Source: Serratia sp. AKBS12 (GTDB taxonomy: Bacteria; Pseudomonadota; Gammaproteobacteria; Enterobacterales; Enterobacteriaceae). Taken from it: a stretch of DNA of 64,000 nucleotides. The notes under the pieces were generated by a model. The model was not told the origin of the DNA. It saw only the letters and a program-made list of their open reading frames with translations, and made no database searches. The DNA is taken from positions 186,001-250,000 of the forward strand of contig NZ_JANUSB010000002.1 in assembly GCF_024793895.1 (NCBI RefSeq). Reading direction: 5' to 3'. The position numbers and the translations under genes were made by a program. Position 1 is the stretch's first letter, and the number at the start of each line of letters is the position of its first letter. Below are positions 52,588-61,001 of this stretch, piece by piece.

Positions 52588-53589
52588 ATGTCTGTTAAAG
52601 CAATTGCCGTCGATCCCGCCAACCCTGCCGACTTTATCGAAATCAGCCCGGAGAAACCGGTTCCTGGTCAGTACGACCTGCTGGTGGCGGTGAAGGCCGC
52701 ATCGGTTAATCCGGTCGACACCAAGGTGCATGCCGGCCTGCAAAAAAACGGTCTGCAACAGCCGCGCATACTCGGCTGGGACGCCAGCGGCGTGGTGCTG
52801 GAGGTAGGCAGCAGCGTTAGCGGATTCAAACCGGGCGATGAAGTGTGGTACGCCGGTGATATCACCCGCCCCGGCAGCAACGCCAGCCACCAGTTGGTTG
52901 ATTCACGCATCAGCGCCCATAAGCCGCGCAGCCTGAACTGGGCCGAAGCCGCCGCAATGCCGCTTACCGCGCTGACTGCCTGGGAAGCGCTGTTCGAACA
53001 TTTGCAGATTCAGCACGCGCAAGCCGGTAAAACCTTGCTGATCGTCGGTGGCGCCGGCGGCGTCGGCTCGCTGGCGATCCCCCTGGCCGCACTGCGCAGC
53101 AAGCTCAAAGTGATCGCCACCGCCTCTCGCCCGGAATCCGCTGCCTGGTGCCGTGAACGCGGTGCCGAACTGGTGGTGGATTATCACGATCTGCAAGGCA
53201 ATCTGGCCAAAGAAGGCATTGAAAGCGTCGATTATATCCTGTGCCTGAACGATACCGACGGCCATTGGCAGGCGTTGAGCGAATTGATTGCGCCAATGGG
53301 ACACATTTGCACCATCGTCGAAAACGAACGACCGCTGGATCAAAACGCGCTGAAATTAAAAAGCGCGGCTCTGCACTGGGAGTTCATGTTTACCCGCAGC
53401 ATGTTCACCACGCCAGACATTGCCCGTCAGGGCGAGATCCTGCAACAGGTCGCACAGCTGCTGGATGAAGGGAAACTCACCGGCACGCTGAGCGAAACGC
53501 TGCAAGGACTGACGGTGGCAACGCTGAGCGCCGCGCACCGTAAACTGCTGGAAGGCCACATGCAGGGCAAGCTGGTGATCGCCTACTGA
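52588..53589 (+). CDS. Zinc-independent quinone oxidoreductase/alcohol dehydrogenase-like protein (MDR superfamily)
   Basis: This 333-residue medium-chain dehydrogenase/reductase has the N-terminal GroES-like fold (AASVNPVDTKVHAG, LGWDASGVVLEVG) and the NAD(P) motif TLLIVGGAGGVGSLAIPLAA near residue 150. The catalytic-zinc cysteine of classical alcohol dehydrogenases is replaced (VNPVD), so it is more like quinone oxidoreductase or enone reductase. The ATG follows AGGAG. It is divergent from a LysR gene; such pairs often respond to electrophiles or quinones, but the substrate here is unknown. Confidence 0.83.
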   Translation: MSVKAIAVDPANPADFIEISPEKPVPGQYDLLVAVKAASVNPVDTKVHAGLQKNGLQQPRILGWDASGVVLEVGSSVSGFKPGDEVWYAGDITRPGSNASHQLVDSRISAHKPRSLNWAEAAAMPLTALTAWEALFEHLQIQHAQAGKTLLIVGGAGGVGSLAIPLAALRSKLKVIATASRPESAAWCRERGAELVVDYHDLQGNLAKEGIESVDYILCLNDTDGHWQALSELIAPMGHICTIVENERPLDQNALKLKSAALHWEFMFTRSMFTTPDIARQGEILQQVAQLLDEGKLTGTLSETLQGLTVATLSAAHRKLLEGHMQGKLVIAY

Positions 53590-53613
53590 GTGACGATGGC
53601 TGACGCAGTGACG

Positions 53614-53933
53614 TCAATGCGGCTGCGGCCTGACAAAGGCCACGCATAGCATCTGCGGTTCAGCATGCGGATCGGCCTGGAACGGCAGATTCTGCTGCCA
53701 GGCAATGCGCAACTGCGGCCAGCTGTCCAGCACGTCGTTAAAGCGACTCTGCGCGCGGCTCTCGTCCAGCCGACCAATCAGCGCCATGCCGTGCAATCTG
53801 CGTGGCGCTGAGATCGGCGTTATAGACATTAGGTCGCGTAGCCGGCGTCCAGCGCGTCACAGTCTGCGGTCGGGAGCAGCGTCCATGCTACCGCATGGCG
53901 CAGCAACCAGAGAATCAATGGGCGATACGTCAT
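53614..53933 (-). other. Possible gene remnant: two linked small open frames
   Basis: The 53590-54103 gap between the oxidoreductase and nadR holds two leftward frames joined by a TAATG overlap. One has 34 codons from ATG at 53933 (MTYRPLILWLLRHAVAWTLL...). The other has 71 codons from ATG at 53829 (MSITPISAPRRLHGMALIGR...). Both read like protein, but neither has a ribosome site and I recognise no family. They could be one frameshifted gene remnant. The rest of the gap (53934-54103) shows nothing. Confidence 0.3.
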
Positions 53934-54103
53934 AGCGTTACGATCTTGAGTTTGACGAAAAGCCCAACCTAATCAGTGCTTAATCAACCCTGGCTAAACG
54001 AGATGGTAAATACGCATGCACCGCGGCGTTGCTGTTAGCCAGACGGCACATTACGCTAACCCGCCACGGCCGACACTCGACTACCGCCTCTCTGACCGCA
54101 CGG

Positions 54104-55354
54104 CTAACAGGCCAGCAGGCGCTCGGCATCGGCGGCCAGCAGTTGTTGCACCAGCTCGACGCAACGCAGGAAACGTTCTTCGTAATCGCTGGATTCGACG
54201 TGCACATAGTCAATGTTATTGGCGTGCAGCATCTCTTCGAGCAGATGCTGGAACGCCTTGCGGTCGGTCGGCGCCCCCAGGCTGCGCAAGCCGTCGGCCA
54301 CCCACGGTGTGTTGTTTTCCAACAGGATCACCAGATCGAAACGGTACTCGTCAATCAGCGCCTGGACAAACGGGTGCTCGCGCCCCTCGTATTTTTTGCA
54401 AAACGCCTGGGTAGTGACGAAATCGGTATCGATAAACGCCACTTTGTTGGCATATTTCACAGCAAAATCAACGTATTGAGCCTGACCGAGCGCAATCTTG
54501 TCGTAGTCGGAATATTGCAGCGCCATCTCGTCGCCGCCAAGGTGGGAAAACACATAATCGCGGCCATATTCCCAGGCGCTGGTGGTATTGAAAATATTGG
54601 CCAGCTTGTTGACCAAGGTCGATTTCCCGCTCGACTCACCGCCGAGTATCGCCACGGTGCGCACGAAAAACGGTTTTACCTCGGTTGGAATGTATTCCCA
54701 ATAGCGGAACGGATCCTGGCGAATCTGCCGACCGCTGATGTTCATAAATGAACGCTGGGGATCGATCAGAATGGTTTCGGTATCGAGGTACTCGCGATAA
54801 CGCGGTGCGTCCTGCGTTTCGCTGGAATAGATAAAACTCGGTACAATGCCCTGCTGATCCATAAACTGCTTCATGCCGTTGCTCCATACGCCCCAGCCGT
54901 GCGGATACGGCTCGATGCCCTGTTCGTCAAACGCATGAATACGGATGTTCTTCTGGTATTTGAAGGTTTGCAGCAGCCAGCGCAGCCGGTCGCTGACCGT
55001 GGGCTGTTGCGACATTGAACTGTTTTCGAACAGCTCGCGATCGCGCGGTTCGTCGTAACACAGAATGACGTGCAGCTCATCCACCTGGCTGCAGGCGCGC
55101 TGGATCAGGTAGATGTGACCGGTATGCAGTGGGTAAAATTTACCAAACACCACGCCCACCGTTTTTACCCGGCGTGGAAATTCCAGCCCCAGATAACGGT
55201 GCAGCGCCTCCAGCTTTTGCGCGCTCGGGCTTTTGATTTTGTCGTTGAGCAATTGGCTAAGATAGCCTTTGGTCATGCTGCTGGCATCAGCCACCTGTTG
55301 CAGAGTGCAGCCTTTTTGCTTGATCGCTGCTTTCAGGTAATCAAATTGCGGCAT
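54104..55354 (-). CDS. nadR: NadR: NAD regulator, NMN adenylyltransferase and ribosylnicotinamide kinase
   Basis: NadR represses NAD synthesis genes and salvages nicotinamide riboside. The 416-residue protein has three parts: an N-terminal helix-turn-helix (LQQVADASSMTKGYLSQLLN, residues 18-37), an NMN adenylyltransferase domain with HTGH (77-80, GKFYPLHTGH), and a C-terminal kinase with Walker A GGESSGKST (238-246). All motifs are intact. GGGAGG lies before the ATG. A NadR-type palindrome lies immediately upstream. The order nadR-radA-serB is as in E. coli. Confidence 0.97.
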   Translation of the reverse strand: MPQFDYLKAAIKQKGCTLQQVADASSMTKGYLSQLLNDKIKSPSAQKLEALHRYLGLEFPRRVKTVGVVFGKFYPLHTGHIYLIQRACSQVDELHVILCYDEPRDRELFENSSMSQQPTVSDRLRWLLQTFKYQKNIRIHAFDEQGIEPYPHGWGVWSNGMKQFMDQQGIVPSFIYSSETQDAPRYREYLDTETILIDPQRSFMNISGRQIRQDPFRYWEYIPTEVKPFFVRTVAILGGESSGKSTLVNKLANIFNTTSAWEYGRDYVFSHLGGDEMALQYSDYDKIALGQAQYVDFAVKYANKVAFIDTDFVTTQAFCKKYEGREHPFVQALIDEYRFDLVILLENNTPWVADGLRSLGAPTDRKAFQHLLEEMLHANNIDYVHVESSDYEERFLRCVELVQQLLAADAERLLAC

Positions 55355-55363
55355 ACCGCCTCC

Positions 55364-55381
55364 CGTTTAATATGCTAAACA
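55364..55381 (-). promoter_or_regulatory. NadR-type operator directly upstream of nadR
   Basis: CGTTTA-ATATGC-TAAACA (55364-55381) fits the NadR box TGTTTA-N6-TAAACA at 11 of 12 positions and is an exact inverted repeat over GTTTA/TAAAC. It ends 10 bases before the nadR ATG, between the ribosome site and the probable -10 (TATTTT region near 55385). Self-repression of nadR is inferred. Confidence 0.65.
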
Positions 55382-55412
55382 AAATAGCATAATTTCGCCG
55401 AACCATGGCAGA

Positions 55413-56792
55413 TTAAAACTCGTCCAGCACCGCCAGCGCGTCCGCCAGTTTCTTCACGCCGAATACCTGCATATTCGGCGGCATCTTTTTCGGTACGTTG
55501 GCATGCGGCACGATGGCGCGCTTGAAACCGTGCTTGGCCGCCTCGGAAATCCGCTCCTGACCGCTCGGCACCGGGCGAATCTCACCGGCCAGCCCCACTT
55601 CGCCGAACACCACCAGATCCTGTGGCAACGGCCGATCGCGCAAACTGGACACCAGCGACATCAGCAACGCCAAATCGGCGCTGGTTTCCGTTACCTTCAC
55701 GCCGCCGACCACGTTAACGAACACATCCTGATCCGCCATCTGCAACCCGCCATGGCGGTGCAGCACCGCCAGCAGGATCGCCAGGCGGTTCTGTTCCAGC
55801 CCGACCGCCACGCGACGCGGGTTGGACATCATCGAATGATCGACCAGCGCCTGGATTTCCACCAGCAGCGGCCGGGTACCTTCCCACACCACCATCACCG
55901 AACTGCCGGAGGTGACTTCACCACGGCTGAGGAAGATCGCCGACGGGTTGCTGACTTCACGCAATCCCTGCTCGGTCATGGCAAACACGCCAAGTTCGTT
56001 CACCGCGCCAAAGCGGTTTTTGTGGCTGCGCAGCGTACGGAAGCGCGAATCGGCATCGCCATCGAGCAGAATCGAACAGTCGATGCAGTGTTCCAGCACC
56101 TTCGGCCCGGCCAGCGAGCCGTCTTTGGTGACGTGCCCCACCATCACGATGGCCACGCCACGCGTCTTGGCGAAGCGCGTCAGATAAGCCGCCGTTTCGC
56201 GCACCTGCGCCACGCTGCCCGGCGAAGACTGGATATCCGCCATGTGCATCACCTGGATGGAGTCAATCACCATCAGCCTGGGCTGTTCCTGTTCGGCGAT
56301 CAGGCAAATCTGTTCGATGCTGGTTTCCGACAGCATATTCAGATTGTCGGTCGGCAAGGCGAGGCGATGCGCGCGCATTGCCACCTGCTGCAGCGACTCC
56401 TCGCCGGTGACATACAGGGTTTTCATCTGTTCGGACAGTTTGCACAGCGTTTGCAGCAACAGCGTACTTTTCCCCGCGCCGGGGCTGCCGCCGATCAGAA
56501 TGGCGCTGCCCGGCACCACGCCGCCGCCGAGCACACGGTCAAACTCCAGGAAACCGGTCGAGAAACGCGGTAGCTCTTCCAGGCTGATGTCCGACAGCCG
56601 CTGCACCTTGCTAACGCCGGTTTCGCCGGCATAGCCGCTGAAACGCTCGGTACGCGCCGAAGAAGACGCCGCAGCCAGACGAACTTCCGTAATGGTATTC
56701 CAGGCGTGACACGCGCTGCATTGCCCCTGCCAGCGCGGATAATCCGCACCGCACTCATTACATACGAACGCCCGTTTTGCTGCTTTTGCCAC
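55413..56792 (-). CDS. radA: DNA repair protein RadA (Sms)
   Basis: RadA is a RecA-like helicase that extends D-loops in recombination. The 459-residue protein has a C4 zinc finger (Cys11, Cys14, Cys25, Cys28), Walker A GGSPGAGKSTLL near residue 100, the RadA-specific KNRFG motif (SHKNRFGAVNELG) and a C-terminal Lon-protease-like domain. It lies 32 bases before the nadR operator and 92 bases after serB. Confidence 0.97.
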   Translation of the reverse strand: MAKAAKRAFVCNECGADYPRWQGQCSACHAWNTITEVRLAAASSSARTERFSGYAGETGVSKVQRLSDISLEELPRFSTGFLEFDRVLGGGVVPGSAILIGGSPGAGKSTLLLQTLCKLSEQMKTLYVTGEESLQQVAMRAHRLALPTDNLNMLSETSIEQICLIAEQEQPRLMVIDSIQVMHMADIQSSPGSVAQVRETAAYLTRFAKTRGVAIVMVGHVTKDGSLAGPKVLEHCIDCSILLDGDADSRFRTLRSHKNRFGAVNELGVFAMTEQGLREVSNPSAIFLSRGEVTSGSSVMVVWEGTRPLLVEIQALVDHSMMSNPRRVAVGLEQNRLAILLAVLHRHGGLQMADQDVFVNVVGGVKVTETSADLALLMSLVSSLRDRPLPQDLVVFGEVGLAGEIRPVPSGQERISEAAKHGFKRAIVPHANVPKKMPPNMQVFGVKKLADALAVLDEF

Positions 56793-56884
56793 GTATTACC
56801 TCTTGAGAATGCTGATTGCTGATGCCACTGCTCCGCCCTGCCGAATGGCGCTGCACATCAGGATAGGTGCGTCGCCGCTCCGGC

Positions 56885-57862
56885 TTAGCGAACCTCGCGC
56901 TTCAAACTGCCGCTGAGCACGCATAATACGCCCATCAAATCGGCATGGCGAATCGCCACCTGTGCTTTGTCATACACTTTCGGCTTGGCGTGGTAGGCGA
57001 TGCCCAGGCCGGCCGCCTGCATCATTTTCACGTCGTTGGCACCATCGCCGATGGCCACGGTCTGCTGTAGCGGAATCTGCAGTTTTTCCGCCAACCGCAG
57101 CAGCGTCTCCGCCTTGTGTTGCGCATCCACGATCGGCCCCAGCACTTCGCCGGTGAGTTTGCCGTCTCGGATTTCCAGCTCGTTGGCCACCACCGCCGTC
57201 AGCTTCAGCTTGTCGCGCAGGTGTTCGGCATAATAGGTGAAGCCGCCAGAAGCAATGGCGACGTGCCAATCCAGCGCCTGCAATTTACGCACCAGACTGG
57301 TGAGGCCGGGCATCAGCGGCAGCGTTTCCAGCACCTGTTTAAGAATATTGGCATCGGCGCCCTTCAGCGTGCCGACGCGTTGACGCAAACTGGCGGTGAA
57401 GTCCAGTTCGCCGCGCATTGCGCGTTCGGTGACCGCCGAGACCTGCTCGCCCACGCCGGCCAGTTTGGCGATTTCATCGATACATTCAATCTCGATCGCC
57501 GTGGAATCCATATCCATCACCAACAAGCCCGGGGAGCGCAGATGCGGGATCTTGCCGAGCGGCGCGACGTCGAGGCCATTTTCCGCCGCCAGCGTTTTAG
57601 CGCGCGGCGTCAGGCTACCGGCCAGGCGCACCACCTGATAATCCTCTACGCACCAGGCGGTGACGATGACCATTGCCGCACCCAGCTTGCGCTGAAATTG
57701 GGTGATGCGCTCCTTGTCCAGCCGTCTGCCATACAGTAGCCAACCGGTGTGACCCGCCCGATAATCCAGCGGCATCACTTCGTCACCGCTCAGCGAAAGC
57801 GGAAGACCCGGCCATTGAGAGATCTCGGCCGGGAGATCGCAATAGGTCAGACTATTCGACAT
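56885..57862 (-). CDS. serB: Phosphoserine phosphatase
   Basis: SerB removes phosphate from phosphoserine, the last step of serine synthesis. This HAD-family enzyme has 325 residues. The catalytic motif is MDMDST (Asp117 nucleophile and Asp119). ASGGFTYYAEHL and GDGANDVKMMQAAGLGIAYHAKP complete the HAD motifs. The start at 57862 (MSNSLTYCDLP) follows AGGAG and aligns with E. coli; a frame from 57883 adds seven residues. It is divergent from smp. Confidence 0.97.
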   Translation of the reverse strand: MSNSLTYCDLPAEISQWPGLPLSLSGDEVMPLDYRAGHTGWLLYGRRLDKERITQFQRKLGAAMVIVTAWCVEDYQVVRLAGSLTPRAKTLAAENGLDVAPLGKIPHLRSPGLLVMDMDSTAIEIECIDEIAKLAGVGEQVSAVTERAMRGELDFTASLRQRVGTLKGADANILKQVLETLPLMPGLTSLVRKLQALDWHVAIASGGFTYYAEHLRDKLKLTAVVANELEIRDGKLTGEVLGPIVDAQHKAETLLRLAEKLQIPLQQTVAIGDGANDVKMMQAAGLGIAYHAKPKVYDKAQVAIRHADLMGVLCVLSGSLKREVR

Positions 57863-57964
57863 TATTAACTCCTGCAGGGGCACCAGTAGAAAAACGACGC
57901 ATCAAGCTATCCTATCGTAGTTGGTTCTGGCAACATAAAGTGTCCCTGATCCCAAGGAAGCCGC

Positions 57965-58636
57965 ATGGCTAAAGCTAAACTTAAATTCCGCCTGCATCGT
58001 ACGGCTATCATACTGATTTGCCTGGCGCTGCTGGTATTGTTGATGCAGGGTGCTTCCTATTTTAGCCTCAGTCATCAATTGGCGCGTTCAGAACAGGTGG
58101 AAGAGCTGGCGCAAACCCTGACCAAACAGGTCGCCTTCAGCCTGGCACCGCTGCTCGACAGCGACGTCGACGACCAACGAATAGACGCGATACTGCAACA
58201 GCTGACCGACCATAGCCGCATTCTCGACGCCGGCGTCTATCTGCTGGACGGTTCGCTGGTGGCCCATGCCGGCGAAAACATCAGCGTGCGCGATCGGCTG
58301 TCGCTCGACGGCAAGCGCGCCGGCAGCTATTTCAATCATCAACTGGTCGCCATGATCCAAAGCAAGGATGGCCCGCTCGGCTTTCTGCGCGTAACGCTGG
58401 ATACTCACGTGCTGGCGACCGAATCCAAACAGGTCGACAACACCACCAACCTGCTGCGGCTGATGATCCTGCTGGCGCTGGCCATTGGCATTATTCTGGC
58501 GCGCACCCTGCTGCAAGGGCGACGCAGTCGTTGGCAGCAGTCGCCTTATCTGCTCACCGCCAACAACCCACTGGAAGAAGGCAGCAGCGTAGAAGACGCG
58601 CCGGACGACAAGTCGAATAAAACCGGCGGCGGGTAA
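57965..58636 (+). CDS. ytjB: Membrane protein Smp (YtjB/SmpB-like)
   Basis: This 223-residue inner-membrane protein has two membrane helices (about 12-33 and 160-180) around a periplasmic domain, the same arrangement as E. coli Smp/YtjB. Its function is unknown. It is divergent from serB (102-base gap), as in E. coli. The C-terminal tail (about residues 190-223) is polar and low in complexity. In E. coli yjjJ lies after it; here deoD follows. Confidence 0.9.
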   Translation: MAKAKLKFRLHRTAIILICLALLVLLMQGASYFSLSHQLARSEQVEELAQTLTKQVAFSLAPLLDSDVDDQRIDAILQQLTDHSRILDAGVYLLDGSLVAHAGENISVRDRLSLDGKRAGSYFNHQLVAMIQSKDGPLGFLRVTLDTHVLATESKQVDNTTNLLRLMILLALAIGIILARTLLQGRRSRWQQSPYLLTANNPLEEGSSVEDAPDDKSNKTGGG

Positions 58637-58663
58637 CGCGGCTGTTCAGCGGCAATAGAATGC

Positions 58664-58699
58664 AAAAATGCCGGTCAGGATTAACTGACCGGCATTTTT
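58664..58699. terminator. Bidirectional terminator between smp and deoD
   Basis: AAAAATGCCGGTCAG and CTGACCGGCATTTTT (58664-58678 with 58685-58699) form a perfect 15-base stem with a six-base loop. A- and T-rich ends make it active in both directions. Confidence 0.92.
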
Positions 58700-58732
58700 C
58701 ATGGCGGCGCTGTCAACCGCCGCAACGTCGAT

Positions 58733-59464
58733 TTACGCTTTGTCGCCCAGCAGCACGGCTTCCAGCGCGATGACGATCATGTCGTTAAAGGTGGTCTGGC
58801 GTTCCGCCGCCGTCGTCGCTTCGTGACGCAGGATATGGTCGGAAACGGTGCAGATGGTCAGCGCCTTGCAGCCAAACTCTTCATACAGCTCCGCCGCCAC
58901 GCCGTAGATACCGGCAGCTTCCATTTCCACGCCCAGAATGCCGTACTTTTTCATGACCTGGAACATGTCGGCATCTGGAGTGTAGAACAGATCGGCCGAG
59001 AAAATATTGCCCACGCGTGCCGGAATGCCCTGCGCCGCCGCCGCGTCTACCGCGTTGCGTACCATGTCGAAATCGGCAATGGCCGCGTAGTCGTGATCCT
59101 TAAAGCGCATGCGGTTGACCTTGGAGTCGGTACAGGCACCCATACCGATCACCACGTCACGCAGTTTGACATCGTCACGCACCGCGCCACACGATCCCAC
59201 GCGGATGATTTTCTTCACGCCGAATTCCGCGATCAGTTCACGCGCATAGATGGAGCAGGACGGGATACCCATGCCATGGCCCATTACCGAGATTTTACGG
59301 CCCTTGTAAGTGCCGGTGAAGCCCAGCATGCCACGCACGTTATTGACTTCCACCGCGCCTTCCAGGAAGGTTTCGGCGATATATTTCGCACGCAGCGGAT
59401 CGCCCGGCATCAGTACTACGTCAGCAAAATCACCCATCTCAGCATTAATATGCGGCGTTGCCAT
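58733..59464 (-). CDS. deoD: Purine nucleoside phosphorylase DeoD-type
   Basis: DeoD splits purine (deoxy)ribonucleosides with phosphate. The 243-residue protein is the hexameric PNP/UDP type: [40 protein letters not shown], and the ligand loop [18 protein letters not shown]. The family has 239 residues in E. coli, so this one is slightly longer at the C-terminus. It is the last gene of the deo operon but is separated from deoB by a strong terminator hairpin. Confidence 0.97.
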   Translation of the reverse strand: MATPHINAEMGDFADVVLMPGDPLRAKYIAETFLEGAVEVNNVRGMLGFTGTYKGRKISVMGHGMGIPSCSIYARELIAEFGVKKIIRVGSCGAVRDDVKLRDVVIGMGACTDSKVNRMRFKDHDYAAIADFDMVRNAVDAAAAQGIPARVGNIFSADLFYTPDADMFQVMKKYGILGVEMEAAGIYGVAAELYEEFGCKALTICTVSDHILRHEATTAAERQTTFNDMIVIALEAVLLGDKA

Positions 59465-59492
59465 AATTATTTTCCTTCAAATCATCGTCATG

Positions 59493-59523
59493 AATAAAAA
59501 TGCGCCGGGCACTAACCCGGCGC
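59493..59523 (-). terminator. Terminator-like hairpin between deoB and deoD
   Basis: Read leftward, GCGCCGGG, a six-base loop and CCCGGCGC (59523-59516 pairing with 59509-59502) are followed by ATTTTTATT. This has the form of a rho-independent terminator, 11 bases after the deoB stop and about 28 bases before the deoD ATG. It would lower deoD relative to deoCAB unless read through. Confidence 0.8.
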
Positions 59524-59533
59524 CAACAGGTGT

Positions 59534-60757
59534 TTAGAACATGGATTTGCCATATTCCATCGGCGACAGGCCAAAGTAGCTGGCAACGGTCTGGCCGATA
59601 TCGGCGAAGGTTGCGCGATGGCCCAGCGAACCCGGCTTGATTTTCGGGCCGTACACCAGCACCGGAATGTGCTCACGGGTGTGGTCGGTGCCGCTCCAGG
59701 TCGGATCACAGCCGTGATCGGCGGTGAAGATAATCATATCGTCATCTTTCACCAGCTTCAGCAGCTCCGGCAGGCGGCGATCGAACAGCTCCAGCGCGGC
59801 GGCGTAGCCCGCCACGTCACGACGGTGACCGTAAGAGGAGTCGAAATCGACAAAGTTGGTGAACACAATGGTGTTGTCGCCGGCTTTTTCCATTTCGCTT
59901 ACCGTGGCGTCAAACAGCGCATCGATACCGGTAGCCTTCACTTTTTGGGTAATGCCGACGTTGGCGTAGATATCGGCAATTTTACCGATCGACACCACTT
60001 CCCCGCCCTTCTCATCCACCAGCTTTTTCAGCACGGTCGGTGCCGGCGGCTCGACCGCCAGATCGTGACGATTGCCGGTACGCTGGAAGTTGCCCGGCTT
60101 ATCGCCGATGAACGGCCGCGCGATCACCCGGCCAATGTTGTAGCCGCCTTCGGTCAGTTCTTCGCGGGCGATCTCGCACAGTTGGTACAAACGCTCCAGG
60201 CCAAAGGTCTCTTCGTGGCAGGCAATCTGGAACACCGAATCCGCCGAGGTATAGAAGATCGGCTTGCCGCTCTTCATGTGCTCTTCGCCAAGCTGATCGA
60301 GGATCACCGTGCCGGACGAATGGCAGTTGCCAAGGTAACCCGGCAGCTTGGCGCGCTCGACCAGTTTATCCAGCAGTTCCTGTGGGAAACTGTTGTGTTC
60401 GTCGCTGAAATAACCCCAGTCGAACAGTACCGGCACGCCGGCGATTTCCCAGTGGCCTGACGGCGTGTCCTTACCGGAGGACAGTTCGCTGGCATAGCCG
60501 TAAGCACCAATGATATTGGCGTTTTCATCCAGCCCCTGCGGGAAGCTGCCGGTGGACTCCTGCGCCGCCTTGCCCAGGCCGAGACGGCTCAGATTTGGCA
60601 GGGTCAACGGGCCGTTACGGCCGGTATTGGCCTCACCGCGCGCACAGGCTGCGGCAATGTGGCCAAGCGTATCGGAGCCTTTGTCGCCAAAACGTTCGGC
60701 ATCTTCGCTTGCGCCGATGCCGAATGAGTCCAAAACCATAATAAACGTACGTTTCAT
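59534..60757 (-). CDS. deoB: Phosphopentomutase
   Basis: DeoB interconverts (deoxy)ribose-1- and 5-phosphates. This alkaline phosphatase-superfamily enzyme has 407 residues and two metal sites. Metal-site residues lie in [19 protein letters not shown] at the N-terminus and in [20 protein letters not shown] near the C-terminus. Length and sequence match E. coli. The gap to deoA is 244 bases and carries an ERIC-like element. Confidence 0.97.
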   Translation of the reverse strand: MKRTFIMVLDSFGIGASEDAERFGDKGSDTLGHIAAACARGEANTGRNGPLTLPNLSRLGLGKAAQESTGSFPQGLDENANIIGAYGYASELSSGKDTPSGHWEIAGVPVLFDWGYFSDEHNSFPQELLDKLVERAKLPGYLGNCHSSGTVILDQLGEEHMKSGKPIFYTSADSVFQIACHEETFGLERLYQLCEIAREELTEGGYNIGRVIARPFIGDKPGNFQRTGNRHDLAVEPPAPTVLKKLVDEKGGEVVSIGKIADIYANVGITQKVKATGIDALFDATVSEMEKAGDNTIVFTNFVDFDSSYGHRRDVAGYAAALELFDRRLPELLKLVKDDDMIIFTADHGCDPTWSGTDHTREHIPVLVYGPKIKPGSLGHRATFADIGQTVASYFGLSPMEYGKSMF

Positions 60758-60773
60758 GCTGTTCTCCTGCGTG

Positions 60774-60947
60774 ATACCCGTTGTCTTTCGCGCTGCGGCG
60801 TGGTTGGCTGCGCGTTACTCGGCCCATCGCCGGGTCTTGCCCTGCCGGGGCCAAGCTTGGCTGATTGGCCACCCCGGGCACTTACCGAGTAAGTTCCAGA
60901 GCTGCCCGCCCTTGCCGCCTAGCCGCGGTGCGAAATCCATTGGGTAT
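60774..60947. repeat. ERIC (IRU)-like palindromic repeat between deoA and deoB
   Basis: A 174-base imperfect inverted repeat starts ATACCC and ends GGGTAT. Both ends follow the ERIC pattern: ATACCC then TTTCGC, GCGGC and GTTGGCTGCG on the left, and TTGCCGCC, GCGG and GAAAT then GGGTAT on the right. The centre holds CACTTAC-GAGTAAG as in ERIC. It is longer and more degenerate than the 127-base consensus, with about 50-60 extra bases in the left arm. It would form a long hairpin in the deo mRNA. Confidence 0.6.
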
Positions 60948-61001
60948 AGCTGGCAACCACAAAAATGGCGGTTGCCATCAATTCAATATAATAAGCCGAC
61001 G

